A stretch of DNA of 64,000 bases. Source: Paracoccus sphaerophysae (GTDB lineage Bacteria; Pseudomonadota; Alphaproteobacteria; Rhodobacterales; Rhodobacteraceae). The translations under genes were made by a program, and so were the position numbers. Below the pieces are notes generated by a model. It did no database searches, had not been told where the DNA came from, and saw only the letters and a list, made by a program, of their open reading frames with translations. The stretch is from positions 1 through 64,000 of the forward strand of contig NZ_JRKS01000003.1 of assembly GCF_000763805.1 (NCBI RefSeq). The letters are read 5' to 3'. Every line of letters begins with the position of its first letter. Positions within the stretch are counted from its first letter, which is position 1. Below, piece by piece: positions 33,335-41,792 of this stretch.

Positions 33335-34594
33335 ATGAAACCCAAGATCCTGTCCACCCTGCCCGGCTACCGGGCCCCCGACCTGATGGCCGATACGCTG
33401 GCCGGCATCACCGTTGCGATGGTGGCGATCCCGCTGAGCCTCGCCATCGCCATCGCCTCGGGGGTGCCGCCCGGGGTGGGGCTGGTCACCGCCATCGTGG
33501 GCGGGTTCCTGATTTCGGCGCTGGGCGGCAGCCGGGTGCAGATCGGCGGCCCCACCGGCGCCTTCATCGTCGTCGTGGCCGGAGTCGTCGCTGCCCACGG
33601 CCATGACGGGCTGATCGTCGCCACGCTGATGGCGGGGGTGATCCTCGTCCTGGCCGGGGTCTTCAAGGCCGGGGCGCTGGTGCGCTATGTCCCCGAGCCG
33701 GTGATCGACGGCTTCACCATCGGCATCGGCGTGATCATCGCGACCAGCCAGCTGCCCGACCTGCTGGGGCTGCACCTGGCCCATGTCCCGGCCGAGTTCC
33801 TGCCCAAGCTGGCCGCGATCTGGTCCGCCCGCGGCCAGATCGACCCGGCAGCGCTGGGGGTCGGGATCGCGACGGTGATCGCCATCACCGCGCTGCGCCG
33901 GGCGTTCCCGCGGTTTCCGGGGCTGATCGTGGCGGTCGGGGCGACCTCGGCCGCGGCGCTGGCGCTGGGGCTGGGGGTGGACACGATCGGCTCGCGCTTC
34001 GGGGCCCTGCCCGACAGGCTGCCGATGCCGGCGCTGCCCGAACTCGGCTGGGCACGGGTGACCGAGCTGCTGCCCTCGGCCCTCGTCATCGCCTTCCTCG
34101 CCGGCATCGAATCGCTGCTGTCGGCGCTGGTCGCCGACCGGATGATCGGTGGCTCCCACCGCCCCAACGCCGAGGTGATGGCCCAGGGCTGGGCCAATAT
34201 CGGATCGGCGCTGTTCGGCGGCCTGCCCGCGACCGGGGCCATCGCACGCACCGCGACCAACGTCCGGGCCGGAGCGCGGACTCCGGTCGCCGGGCTGGTC
34301 CACGCCGTGGTGATCCTGATCGTGATGATGGTCGCGGCGCCCCTGGCCGGCGCGCTGGCGATGCCGGCGCTGGCCGGGCTGCTGATCCTGACCGCCTGGA
34401 ACATGACCGAGCCGCACAAGTGGCGCCATCGCCTGACGCTGCGCCGGTCGGACGAGGTGCTGCTGGCGATGACGATGCTGCTGACGGTGCTGGCCGACCT
34501 GACCATCGCCATCGGGGTCGGGGTCGTCGCCGGGCTCGCGCTGCGGCTGGCGCGGCGCGACGTGCCCAGCGACTGGACTCCGCCATCGCATTGA
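33335..34594 (+). CDS. SulP-family anion transporter lacking a STAS domain
   Basis: A 419-residue inner-membrane protein of the SLC26/SulP family, with about 10-12 membrane helices. It begins LPGYRAPDLMADTLAGITVAMVAIPLSLAIAIASG and contains GGSRVQIGGPTGAFIVVVAG and the block around SLLSALVADRMIGGSHRPNAE, GLPATGAIARTATNVRAG. These are conserved SulP transport motifs. Most family members carry a C-terminal cytoplasmic STAS domain; here the protein ends 15-20 residues after the last helix. Substrate could be sulfate, bicarbonate or dicarboxylate. It diverges from the LysE-type gene 45 bases away. Confidence 0.88.
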   Translation: MKPKILSTLPGYRAPDLMADTLAGITVAMVAIPLSLAIAIASGVPPGVGLVTAIVGGFLISALGGSRVQIGGPTGAFIVVVAGVVAAHGHDGLIVATLMAGVILVLAGVFKAGALVRYVPEPVIDGFTIGIGVIIATSQLPDLLGLHLAHVPAEFLPKLAAIWSARGQIDPAALGVGIATVIAITALRRAFPRFPGLIVAVGATSAAALALGLGVDTIGSRFGALPDRLPMPALPELGWARVTELLPSALVIAFLAGIESLLSALVADRMIGGSHRPNAEVMAQGWANIGSALFGGLPATGAIARTATNVRAGARTPVAGLVHAVVILIVMMVAAPLAGALAMPALAGLLILTAWNMTEPHKWRHRLTLRRSDEVLLAMTMLLTVLADLTIAIGVGVVAGLALRLARRDVPSDWTPPSH

Positions 34595-34648
34595 CGCCGT
34601 AACGAGATCCCAGCGCCCCCCGGAGGAAGCGCCCGGACAGGTCGGGCG

Positions 34649-35395
34649 TCAGCCCAGCTGCGCTGCCACGTCCTCGGACAGGTCGAAATTGGCGGTGACG
34701 TTCTGCACGTCGTCGTCCTCTTCCAGCGTGTCGATCAGCTTCATCAGCTTTTGCGCCTGGTCCATCTCGCCGACCTCGGTGGGGGCCTGCGGCTTCCAGA
34801 TCAGCTTGGCGGTCTCGGATTCGCCCAGCGCCCCTTCCAGCGCGGCCGAGACTTCGGCCAGATCGGTGTCGGCGCAATAGATCCAGTGGCCCTCGTCATC
34901 CGATTCCACGTCCTCGGCCCCGGCTTCCAGCGCCGCCATCATCACCGTGTCGGCGTCGCCGGCGGTGGCCGGATACATGATCTCGCCCACCCGGTCGAAC
35001 ATGAAGCTGACCGAGCCGGTCTGCCCCAGATCGCCGCCGGCCTTGGTGAAATAGCTGCGCACGTTCGACGCCGTGCGGTTGCGGTTGTCGGTCATCGCCT
35101 CGACGATGACGGCGATGCCGCCGGGGCCATAACCCTCGTAGCGGATCTCTTCATAGGATTCCGCGTCGCCGCCCTGGGATTTCTTGATCGCGCGGTCGAT
35201 CACGTCCTTGGGCATGGAACTCGCGCGGGCTTCCTTGACCGCCAGCCGCAGCCGCGGGTTCTTTTCCGGGTCGGGGTCGCCCATCTTGGCGGCGACGGTG
35301 ATTTCCTTGGAAAGCTTGGAAAACAGCTTGGCGCGCAGCTTGTCCTGCTTGCCCTTGCGGTGCTGGATGTTGGCCCATTTGGAATGGCCTGCCAT
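34649..35395 (-). CDS. yebC: YebC/PmpR-family regulator (TACO1-like)
   Basis: A 248-residue cytosolic protein of the highly conserved YebC family. It begins [17 protein letters not shown] and has [43 protein letters not shown] and [13 protein letters not shown]. Members act as DNA-binding transcriptional regulators, and recent work on the family links some to translation of proline-rich sequences. The start at 35395 gives the canonical N-terminus. It is monocistronic here; ruvC, a frequent neighbour, is not present. Confidence 0.94.
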   Translation of the reverse strand: MAGHSKWANIQHRKGKQDKLRAKLFSKLSKEITVAAKMGDPDPEKNPRLRLAVKEARASSMPKDVIDRAIKKSQGGDAESYEEIRYEGYGPGGIAVIVEAMTDNRNRTASNVRSYFTKAGGDLGQTGSVSFMFDRVGEIMYPATAGDADTVMMAALEAGAEDVESDDEGHWIYCADTDLAEVSAALEGALGESETAKLIWKPQAPTEVGEMDQAQKLMKLIDTLEEDDDVQNVTANFDLSEDVAAQLG

Positions 35396-35617
35396 TGGTC
35401 CGGTCCTTGCTGCGGGGCGCGCCATCGCGGGGCGCCGGAATGAGGATACGGGCGACGGCCGGTCGAGTCTGCGCCACGAGCGGGGCCCCCACCGCTGTGC
35501 GGCGTGTTCTAGTCGGGGGCGCGCGGACCCGCAAGCCGCCGCGCGCTGTCGCGAGGAGACACTTTTTTCCCGACCGGCATCGTCCTATGGTGCGGCAGCC
35601 GCATCCAAGGATATCCC

Positions 35618-36556
35618 ATGCTTTCCAAGATCCGTGAGACCGGGACGGTGCTGTCCCTTCCCGTTCTCGTCCGCATGGCCAAGCAGGTGATGTGGGACAG
35701 CAAGGCGCGCGAAGAGCTTCAGAAACAGGGCGTCTCGATCAGCCCGGCCAATTTCTACAACGACATTCCGACCATCGAGGAACTGCGCAACGGGTTCGAG
35801 ACCCGCGAAGCGGCGCCCTACCTGATGGAATTCTTCGACGAGGCCGCGCAGCATCGCATGCTGGCCGCGATGATGCCGTTCGCCGGGGAATTCGATCCGC
35901 CGCAGGAGCCATCCGAGGACGGGCTTCGCTATGGCTGGAAGAACGGGATGTTCTCGAATCTCGACGCGATGGCCTATTACTGCATCCTGCGGCATTTCCA
36001 GCCGCGTCGCGTGCTCGAGATCGGGTCCGGCCATTCCACGCGGGTCGCGCTGCAGGCGCTGGACCGGAATGGCTCGGGCGAGCTGCTGTCGATCGAACCC
36101 TACCCCTCGGACGCGCTCAAGAACATGCCGATCACCCTGCAGACCGGGTTTGCGCAGGATTTCGGCCCCGAGTTCTTCAACGACCAGCTGGCCGACGGGG
36201 ACGTGTTCTTCATCGACAGCACCCATACGGTCAAGGCCAGTTCGGATTGCTGTCACCTGTATCTGCGCATCCTGCCGCAACTGCGACGGAACGTGATCGT
36301 GCATGTCCACGACATCGCCCTGCCCCAGGGGATCAACGTCAACAACGCGATCGAAAGGCAGATCTACTGGACCGAGCAGTATCTTCTGGCCGCGCTCTTG
36401 TGCGACAACCCCAAGGCCGAGTTCCTGCTTGGCGCGGTGTTCGCCAACCTGCGGGCGCGGTCGACGGTCGAGCAGTTGATGGGCGGCAAGGCCCGGCCCG
36501 GCGGCGGCAGCTTCTGGTTCCGCTGGAACGGCCGGCGCGAGGTCGCCAGGTCCTGA
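35618..36556 (+). CDS. Class I SAM-dependent methyltransferase-like protein
   Basis: A 312-residue protein. The central part contains the SAM motif VLEIGSGHSTRVALQAL at about residues 131-147, followed by LLSIEPYPSDALKN, DGDVFFIDSTHTVKASSDC and IVHVHDIALPQGI, which resemble the Methyltransf_24 group that acts on small molecules or glycans. The N-terminal 80 residues are helical with no known motif. The substrate is unknown. Its stop abuts that of the convergent ribbon-helix-helix gene, together forming TGATCA. Confidence 0.75.
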   Translation: MLSKIRETGTVLSLPVLVRMAKQVMWDSKAREELQKQGVSISPANFYNDIPTIEELRNGFETREAAPYLMEFFDEAAQHRMLAAMMPFAGEFDPPQEPSEDGLRYGWKNGMFSNLDAMAYYCILRHFQPRRVLEIGSGHSTRVALQALDRNGSGELLSIEPYPSDALKNMPITLQTGFAQDFGPEFFNDQLADGDVFFIDSTHTVKASSDCCHLYLRILPQLRRNVIVHVHDIALPQGINVNNAIERQIYWTEQYLLAALLCDNPKAEFLLGAVFANLRARSTVEQLMGGKARPGGGSFWFRWNGRREVARS

Positions 36557-36808
36557 TCAGTCGGGCCCGGCAGCCGCGGCATAGACGAACAGCCGCAGCG
36601 CCGTGGCCAGTCCCACCTCGGCCGGGCGGGCGCTGTCGATCTGCGCGATCAGCGCGGCGCGGGTCGTGCCGCGGGCCCGGGCCGCCTCGCCCAGCCCGCG
36701 CCAGAAGGCGTCCTCGAGACTGACGCTGGTGCGGTGGCCCTCGATCGCGACCGACCGCTTGAGCGGCGGCGTCATCGCCGGCAGCCGCAGCGGCAGCGCG
36801 TCAGCCAT
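36557..36808 (-). CDS. Ribbon-helix-helix domain protein
   Basis: An 83-residue small protein. KRSVAIEGHRTSVSLEDAFWRGLGEAA fits the beta-strand and first helix of a ribbon-helix-helix DNA-binding fold of the RHH_4 group, followed by TTRAALIAQID. An internal ATG at 36775 would remove 11 residues before the domain. It overlaps the stop of the upstream DUF4169 gene by 8 bases, which implies coupling. Its target is unknown. Confidence 0.82.
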   Translation of the reverse strand: MADALPLRLPAMTPPLKRSVAIEGHRTSVSLEDAFWRGLGEAARARGTTRAALIAQIDSARPAEVGLATALRLFVYAAAAGPD

Positions 36809-37037
36809 CGGCCCCGTCCTCGCCCCCGTCCCCTGCGTCGTCGCCCGCGTCGTCCCCCGCCGCGTCCTCGCGGCGATGCTGGTCGAGGGTGCGCGCGGCG
36901 CGGGTGCGGTCGGCGTCCTCGGCGGCCTTCTGCGCCTTGGTGCGGCCGAACAGCGCCGCGTTCTCGTCGCCCTGCCGGCGCTTGTCGGCGCGGGCCCGGG
37001 CCTTGCGAAAGCGGGTCAGGTTGGTGATCTCGGCCAT
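36801..37037 (-). CDS. DUF4169 family protein
   Basis: A 78-residue highly charged protein beginning AEITNLTRFRKARARADKRR, typical of DUF4169, with an Asp/Gly-rich C-terminal tail (DAGDDAGDDAGDGGEDGADG). No enzyme motif is seen; the basic N-terminal half is probably helical and might bind nucleic acid. It is translationally coupled to the ribbon-helix-helix gene. The longer frame upstream is antisense to the nucleoside hydrolase gene and is not used. Confidence 0.83.
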   Translation of the reverse strand: MAEITNLTRFRKARARADKRRQGDENAALFGRTKAQKAAEDADRTRAARTLDQHRREDAAGDDAGDDAGDGGEDGADG

Positions 37038-37139
37038 GCCCCGACCATAGCCCCGGCGCGGCGCGATTTCCATTCCCGACGCGCCCCCTTTCCCCGCCCG
37101 CGCGCCCGCGCCATGCTGCCGCGACAGCAAGGGGACGAC

Positions 37140-38081
37140 ATGGCGCAGAAGATCATCATCGACACCGATCCGGGGCAGGACGACGCCGTGGCGATCCTGC
37201 TTGCGCTGGCCTCGCCCGAGCTTCAGGTGCTGGGCGTCACCGCGGTGGCCGGGAACGTGCCCCTGCCCCTCACCCTGCGCAACGCGCGTGTGGTCTGCGA
37301 ACTGGCCGGCCGCCCGGACGTCCCGGTCTTCGCTGGCTGCGACGCGCCGCTGGAAGGGACGCTGGTCACGGCCGAAAACGTCCACGGCGCGACCGGGCTG
37401 GACGGGGTGGCGTTGCCCGAGCCGACGATGCCGGTGCAGGACCGCCACGGGGTCGATTTCATCATCGACACGCTGCGCGCCGAACCGCCCGGCACCGTGA
37501 CGCTGGTCCCGATCGGCCCGCTGACCAACATCGCCGCCGCCTTTCGCCGCGCCCCCGACATCGTGGCGCGGGTGCAGCGCATCGTGCTGATGGGCGGCGC
37601 CTATTTCGAGGTCGGCAACGTCACCCCCGCGGCCGAGTTCAACATCTACGTCGATCCCGTCGCCGCGGCCGAGGTCTTTGCCTCCGGCGTCGATCTGGTG
37701 GTGGTGCCGCTGGACGTGACGCACCGGGCGCTGACCAACCGCGCCTGGGTGGAAACCATGCGCGGGCAGGGCCGGGTCGGCGCGGTGGTGGCCAGCTGGA
37801 CGGATTTCTTCGAACGCTACGACCGCGCCAAATACGGCCACGAGGGCGCGCCGCTGCACGACCCCTGCGCCATCGCCTGGCTGATCGCGCCCGACCTGTT
37901 CAGCGGCCGCCGGATCAATGTCGAGATCGAGACCGAGGGGCGCTGGACCCGCGGCATGACCGTCGCCGACTGGTGGGGGGTCAGCGGCCGGGCGCCCAAT
38001 GCCCTGTTCCTGCGCGACGTGCGGGCCGAGGCGCTCTTTGCGCTGCTGACCGACCGGATCGGGGCGCTGGGCCGGGCCTGA
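37140..38081 (+). CDS. Inosine/uridine-preferring nucleoside hydrolase
   Basis: Cleaves the N-glycosidic bond of nucleosides to release base and ribose for salvage. The 313-residue cytosolic enzyme starts with the calcium-binding DTDPGQDDAVAILLA motif and has ENVHGATGLDG, LVPIGPLTNIAAAF, VLMGGAYFEVGNVTPAAEFN and a late HDPCAIAWL containing the fourth Ca ligand Asp. AAGGGG lies six bases before the ATG. Specificity (inosine-uridine versus purine) cannot be fixed by reading. A membrane protein gene follows 50 bases later. Confidence 0.93.
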   Translation: MAQKIIIDTDPGQDDAVAILLALASPELQVLGVTAVAGNVPLPLTLRNARVVCELAGRPDVPVFAGCDAPLEGTLVTAENVHGATGLDGVALPEPTMPVQDRHGVDFIIDTLRAEPPGTVTLVPIGPLTNIAAAFRRAPDIVARVQRIVLMGGAYFEVGNVTPAAEFNIYVDPVAAAEVFASGVDLVVVPLDVTHRALTNRAWVETMRGQGRVGAVVASWTDFFERYDRAKYGHEGAPLHDPCAIAWLIAPDLFSGRRINVEIETEGRWTRGMTVADWWGVSGRAPNALFLRDVRAEALFALLTDRIGALGRA

Positions 38082-38131
38082 GCCGGCCGCCGGGGCTGGA
38101 CAGGCTGGCCCGCATCGGGCATCGCGGCGCC

Positions 38132-38770
38132 ATGACCGCGACCCCCATCGTGCCCGAAACCGTGACTCGGACCCAGCCGCCCCATACCCATACGCGCGCC
38201 GACGACGCCCAGGGCATCGCCTTCGGCGCCGCGATGGCGGCGTTCAGCGCCTTTCTGCTGGGCTCGGCGGGGTTGATCACGGGGCAGCTGGCGGGCCTCG
38301 CGCTGCTGCTGTCGCAGGCCACGGGTTACAGCTTCGGGCCGGTCTACCTGGTGCTCAGCCTGCCCTTCTACGGCTTCGGCTATCGCCGGCTGGGGGCGGG
38401 GTTCCTGCGCCGCACCATCGCGGCGGTGCTGCTGATGGTGGCGACCAGCCTGGCGCTGCCGCGGCTGATGTCGTTCGACCTGCTCCACCCCGCCGCGGCG
38501 GCGGTGCTGGGCGGGCTGGTATCGGGCGCGGGGCTGCTGGCGCTGTTCCGGCACCGGGCAAGCCTTGGGGGCATCGGCGCGGTCGCGCTGGACGTGCAGG
38601 ACCGCACCGCGATCAAGGCAGGCTGGGTGCAGATGGGCTTTGATGCGGCGCTGTTCGCGTTCGCATTCCTGGTCCTGCCGTGGGACCGGGCGCTGTGGTC
38701 GGCGCTGGGGGCGGCGGTGCTGAACCTGGTGATCGCGATCAACCACCGCCGCGACCGCTATATCGTCTGA
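38132..38770 (+). CDS. YitT-family (DUF161) membrane protein
   Basis: A 212-residue inner-membrane protein with five predicted helices. A His/Thr-rich N-terminal segment (PPHTHTRADDAQGIAFGAAM) precedes the motif GLITGQLAGLALLLSQATGY and GPVYLVLSLPFYGFGYRRLG, which matches the YitT/DUF161 group. The function of the family is not established. It follows the nucleoside hydrolase at 50 bases and may share its transcript, which hints at, but does not prove, transport of a related compound. Confidence 0.75.
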   Translation: MTATPIVPETVTRTQPPHTHTRADDAQGIAFGAAMAAFSAFLLGSAGLITGQLAGLALLLSQATGYSFGPVYLVLSLPFYGFGYRRLGAGFLRRTIAAVLLMVATSLALPRLMSFDLLHPAAAAVLGGLVSGAGLLALFRHRASLGGIGAVALDVQDRTAIKAGWVQMGFDAALFAFAFLVLPWDRALWSALGAAVLNLVIAINHRRDRYIV

Positions 38771-38782
38771 TCAGACGGCGAC

Positions 38783-39136
38783 TCAGACCGCGACGCCCAG
38801 CGCGCGCTTGACGTTCGCCGTCCAGCCCAGCAGCCGCTGGTCGCCCGCCACGATCGCCGGCCGCTTCATCACCGAGGGCTTGGCGCCCATCATCGCCACC
38901 GGATCGGCGGCCCGTTCGGCCTCGGACATGCCGCGCCAGGTCAGGCTCGCCCGGTTCACGATCCGCGCACCGAACTCGGCGGCGAGACGCTGACGTTCGG
39001 CCTCGGACAGGGGCTCTTGCGCCACGTCGCGGAAATCGACCGTCCAGCCGGCAGCCTCAAGCTCCGCCTGCGCCTTCTGGCAGGTCGAGCAATGCGCTAG
39101 CCCGAACATGCTCAGGCGCTTTCCCTGGCCCCCCAT
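38783..39136 (-). CDS. ArsC/Spx-family thioredoxin-fold protein
   Basis: A 117-residue protein of the arsenate reductase-like/Spx family with the N-terminal active-site CSTC (GLAHCSTCQKAQ), then DFRDVAQEPLSEAER and KPSVMKRPAIVAGDQRLLGW, including the conserved Pro before the resolving region. Most relatives are uncharacterised; arsenate reduction is not assured. ATG 39136 is used because it overlaps the stop of a tiny upstream lipoprotein gene as TGATG. An alternative ATG at 39109 begins directly at the fold. Confidence 0.82.
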   Translation of the reverse strand: MGGQGKRLSMFGLAHCSTCQKAQAELEAAGWTVDFRDVAQEPLSEAERQRLAAEFGARIVNRASLTWRGMSEAERAADPVAMMGAKPSVMKRPAIVAGDQRLLGWTANVKRALGVAV

Positions 39137-39210
39137 CAGATGAACGGCACCAAGGGGATGCCGCAGGCGGACAGGGCCAGCAGCGAGGCAAGGGCCAGCA
39201 GGGTCTTCAT
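39136..39210 (-). CDS. Tiny predicted lipoprotein (24 residues)
   Basis: Reads as MKTLLALASLLALSAC followed by GIPLVPFI and stop. It is a complete lipoprotein signal peptide with lipobox LSAC, leaving a mature peptide of only nine residues. GGAGGA sits seven bases before ATG 39210, a strong ribosome-binding site; an ATG at 39216 lies too close to it. The stop overlaps the next gene's ATG as TGATG. The signal, ribosome site and coupling argue that it is translated. Entericidin-like or lysis-type peptides have this layout, but no family is claimed. Confidence 0.65.
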   Translation of the reverse strand: MKTLLALASLLALSACGIPLVPFI

Positions 39211-39268
39211 CGTCATTCCTCCGTTCGGACCGGGGCGCAGATTGGCCATGCGCCGGCCGGGCTGCAAG

Positions 39269-40618
39269 TCACAGATCGCCGTGCCCCGCGTGATCGCCGG
39301 CCGCATCATGCAGCCGCGCGCGCACGCGCCGCATCCCCCACCAGACCGCCAGCACCACCAGCGGCGTCAGCCCGGCGACCAGCACCGCCTTGTCCAGCCC
39401 CAACTCGGCCGCCAGCGGATAGACGGCATAACCCAGAAGACCCACGGCGTAATAGCTGATCGCCACCACCGACAGCCCCTCGACCGTGTGCTGCAGACGC
39501 AGCTGCAGATCGGCGCGGCGGTCCATGCGTTCCAGCAGCGCCTGGTTCTGCGCGCTGCGCTGCACGTCGACGCGGGTGCGCAGCAATTCGCCGGCACGCG
39601 CAGCGCGGTCGAGCATCGCATCCAGCCTCGCCTCGGCCGACTGCACGGTCCGCATCGCGGGCTCGTAGCGGCGCGTCATGAACTCGGTCAGCGTCTGGCG
39701 GCCCTGAAAGCGCGACTCGCGCAGCGCGGCGATGCGGTCTTGCACGATCGCCTCATAGGCGCGGGTGGCGCCAAAGCGAAAGCTGTGCTGCGTCGCCTCG
39801 GTTTCCAGCAGCGCCGAGACCTTGAGCAGATCGTGCAGCACCGTTTCCGCCGGCCGGTCGTCGTCGCCCAGCCCGTCGACGAGCGCGGTCAGCCGCGCAT
39901 CCAGCGCGTTCAGCGTCGCCGTCAGCGTCCGCGCGCGGGGCAGGCCCAGCATCGACATGGCGCGATAGGTTTCCAACTCGGTCAGGCGCTGGACCACCCG
40001 CCCCAGCCGACCCGGCCCCAGTTCCGGCCGGGCAAAGACCGCAAACCGCATCCAGCCCGCCGGGTCGATGCGGAAATCGGTGGCGATCACGGCGGCGCCG
40101 TCGAGCACCTCGACGGCGGTCAGCCCGTCGATGGCGAACCATTCCGCGAACCGGGCCGACAGGCTGTCGGGATCGTCCGGCATCACGTCGACATGGATCA
40201 GCGCCGCGACCAGCCGCCGGCCCGGCGCGGCAGCCTGCCAGTCGGCAGGAAACAGCTCGGCCAGCGCCGGATCAAAGGGGCGCACCGCCTTTCCGGGGGT
40301 AGAGCCCAGGTAGCTGACGAACTCGGTATGCCCTTCCCAGCGCAGCTCGTGCCGGCCCATCTGGGCGGCGTAATGCCCGATGCCCGGCTGCGGCAGCGAG
40401 GCGCCGTGCCGTCGCGCCAAGTCGGCCAGATGGGCGATGTCGCGCGCCCGGTCCCGGTTCGCCGCGTCGCGGGGTTCCTTGAAGGCCAGGTAGGCGACCT
40501 TGCACGGCGCCATCAGCCGCGGCGAGGGCCGGGCGTGCAGTTCGTTGACCATCTCGAAGCGCAGCGGATGGTCCAGCGCGGGGGGCGATGCGGCGTCGGG
40601 CGCGTGTGCAGGGCTCAT
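39269..40618 (-). CDS. DUF3422 family membrane-anchored protein
   Basis: A 449-residue protein of the DUF3422 family, common in alpha- and betaproteobacteria. The N-terminal block HPLRFEMVNELHARPSPRL and later VDVMPDDPDSLSARFAEWF are characteristic. A long coiled-coil-like region (about 230-390) precedes two C-terminal membrane helices (LSVVAISYYAVGLLGYAVYP and AVLVAGLTPLVVLAVWWGM). The function is unknown; the layout suggests an inner-membrane protein with a large cytoplasmic domain. ATG 40618 is preferred over TTG 40630. Confidence 0.87.
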   Translation of the reverse strand: MSPAHAPDAASPPALDHPLRFEMVNELHARPSPRLMAPCKVAYLAFKEPRDAANRDRARDIAHLADLARRHGASLPQPGIGHYAAQMGRHELRWEGHTEFVSYLGSTPGKAVRPFDPALAELFPADWQAAAPGRRLVAALIHVDVMPDDPDSLSARFAEWFAIDGLTAVEVLDGAAVIATDFRIDPAGWMRFAVFARPELGPGRLGRVVQRLTELETYRAMSMLGLPRARTLTATLNALDARLTALVDGLGDDDRPAETVLHDLLKVSALLETEATQHSFRFGATRAYEAIVQDRIAALRESRFQGRQTLTEFMTRRYEPAMRTVQSAEARLDAMLDRAARAGELLRTRVDVQRSAQNQALLERMDRRADLQLRLQHTVEGLSVVAISYYAVGLLGYAVYPLAAELGLDKAVLVAGLTPLVVLAVWWGMRRVRARLHDAAGDHAGHGDL

Positions 40619-40754
40619 GGCGCCAGCCAAGCCTCAAAGCGGGGGGCGGTGCAAGCCGTTCGTAGGCATGGGATAAGGCTTTCGTGACCCCGCCCCCCGT
40701 TGCACCTGCCGCCGGCATTGGGCAGATTTGCTGCAAACACACGAGGGCAGACGA

Positions 40755-41264
40755 ATGATGCGCACTTTCCGCTGGCTGATCGCCGTGTTCCTGGTCGCGC
40801 TGGCGGCCTCGTGCGCGCCCGGCAAGTTCAAGACCTATAACGGCCCGCCGGTCACGCAGATCGTGGTGAACAAGTCGGCGCGGCAGATGCTGTTCCTGTC
40901 CGGCAACACGATCATCAAGGCGTACAACGTGGGCCTCGGCAACGAACCTGTCGGCCACAAGCAGTTCGAGGGCGACGGCCGCACCCCCGAGGGGCTTTAC
41001 TATATCGACCGCCGCAACCCCGACAGCCGCTATCACCTGTCGATCGGGATTTCCTATCCGAACCCGACCGATGCGGCCTATGCCGCCTCGCTGGGCCAGC
41101 GGGCGGGCAGCGACATCTTCATCCACGGCCAGGGCCCCGAGGGCAAGGCGCTGTCCCGGATCAAGCGCGACTGGACCGCGGGCTGCATCGCCGTCACCGA
41201 TGCCGAGGCCGAGGACATCTATGCGATGGTCCAGGACGGCACGCCGATCCAGATCAACCCCTGA
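40755..41264 (+). CDS. L,D-transpeptidase (YkuD) lipoprotein
   Basis: A 169-residue exported protein with lipobox LAASC, so it is probably membrane-anchored. The YkuD catalytic domain has IVVNKSARQMLFL at the N-terminal side and the active site FIHGQGPEG...RDWTAGCIAV, with the nucleophilic Cys and conserved His. It would form 3-3 crosslinks or attach proteins to peptidoglycan. Two adjacent ATGs (40755, 40758) are equally good. The length is that of a minimal single-domain enzyme. Confidence 0.9.
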   Translation: MMRTFRWLIAVFLVALAASCAPGKFKTYNGPPVTQIVVNKSARQMLFLSGNTIIKAYNVGLGNEPVGHKQFEGDGRTPEGLYYIDRRNPDSRYHLSIGISYPNPTDAAYAASLGQRAGSDIFIHGQGPEGKALSRIKRDWTAGCIAVTDAEAEDIYAMVQDGTPIQINP

Positions 41265-41298
41265 GGGCTGCGGCCAAGCGCAGTAACGAGGTCTCGCC

Positions 41299-41699
41299 AT
41301 GACCGGACCCGATGCCGCCGCACGCATCGACGTCCGTATCGCCGAGCTGGACGAATGGCGCGGCAAGATGCCGGGCCGGGTGCGCGAGCTGATCCACGCC
41401 GCCCTGCCCGATGTCGGGGAAATCCTGGAAGTGGCGCGGCGTGCCGGTCTGGGAACAGGACGGCATCCCGTGCACCGGCGAAGCTATCGCGACAAGGTCA
41501 AGCTGACATTCGCCAGGGGCGCGCCTCCCTGCCCGACCCCAAGGGGCTGTTCAACGCCAGCCTCAACGGCAACACCCGCCGCGCCATCGATCGGGCCGAG
41601 GGCGACAGGCTGGACGCCCGGGCCTTCAAGGCGCGGATCCGGGCCGTTGCCCGCGCGAACCGGGACAAGCCATCCCGAAGGAAGCCTGCGGCCAAATAG
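41299..41699 (+). pseudogene. Frameshifted DUF1801-family gene
   Basis: Three reading frames together reproduce one DUF1801-type protein. The first frame gives DVRIAELDEWRGKMPGRVRE. A second frame from about 41425 to 41480 gives WKWRGVPVWEQDGIPCTGE. The first frame resumes with YRDKVKLTFARG, and a third frame from about 41520 gives SLPDPKGLFNASLNGNTRR to the stop at 41699. At least three small indels within about 100 bases separate the pieces. The intact family is a small cytosolic protein of uncertain function. Either the gene is decaying or the assembly has errors here. Confidence 0.82.
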
Positions 41700-41701
41700 A
41701 A

Positions 41702-41726
41702 AGCCCCCGCCGCATCGGGCAGGGGC
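41702..41726 (-). terminator. Terminator downstream of pntB
   Basis: On the minus strand a GC-rich hairpin (GCCCCTGCC... pairing with ...GGCGGGGGC, with one mismatch region) is followed by TTTCTATTT, 66 bases after the pntB stop. It probably ends the pntAB transcript. A second small hairpin (GCCGGA/TCCGGC) lies at about 41757-41771. Confidence 0.6.
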
Positions 41727-41792
41727 CTGTCTCTCGGGCGGTCTTAAATATCCCCGCCGGAGGCTCCGGCAGGAACGTCGGGCGCCTGCGGT

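Noticed and set aside
37973-38131. Longer start for the YitT-like gene, overlapping the nucleoside hydrolase
   Set aside because: The extra codons lie inside the hydrolase gene in another frame, are Arg/Gly-rich, and the ATG at 38132 gives the expected N-terminus.
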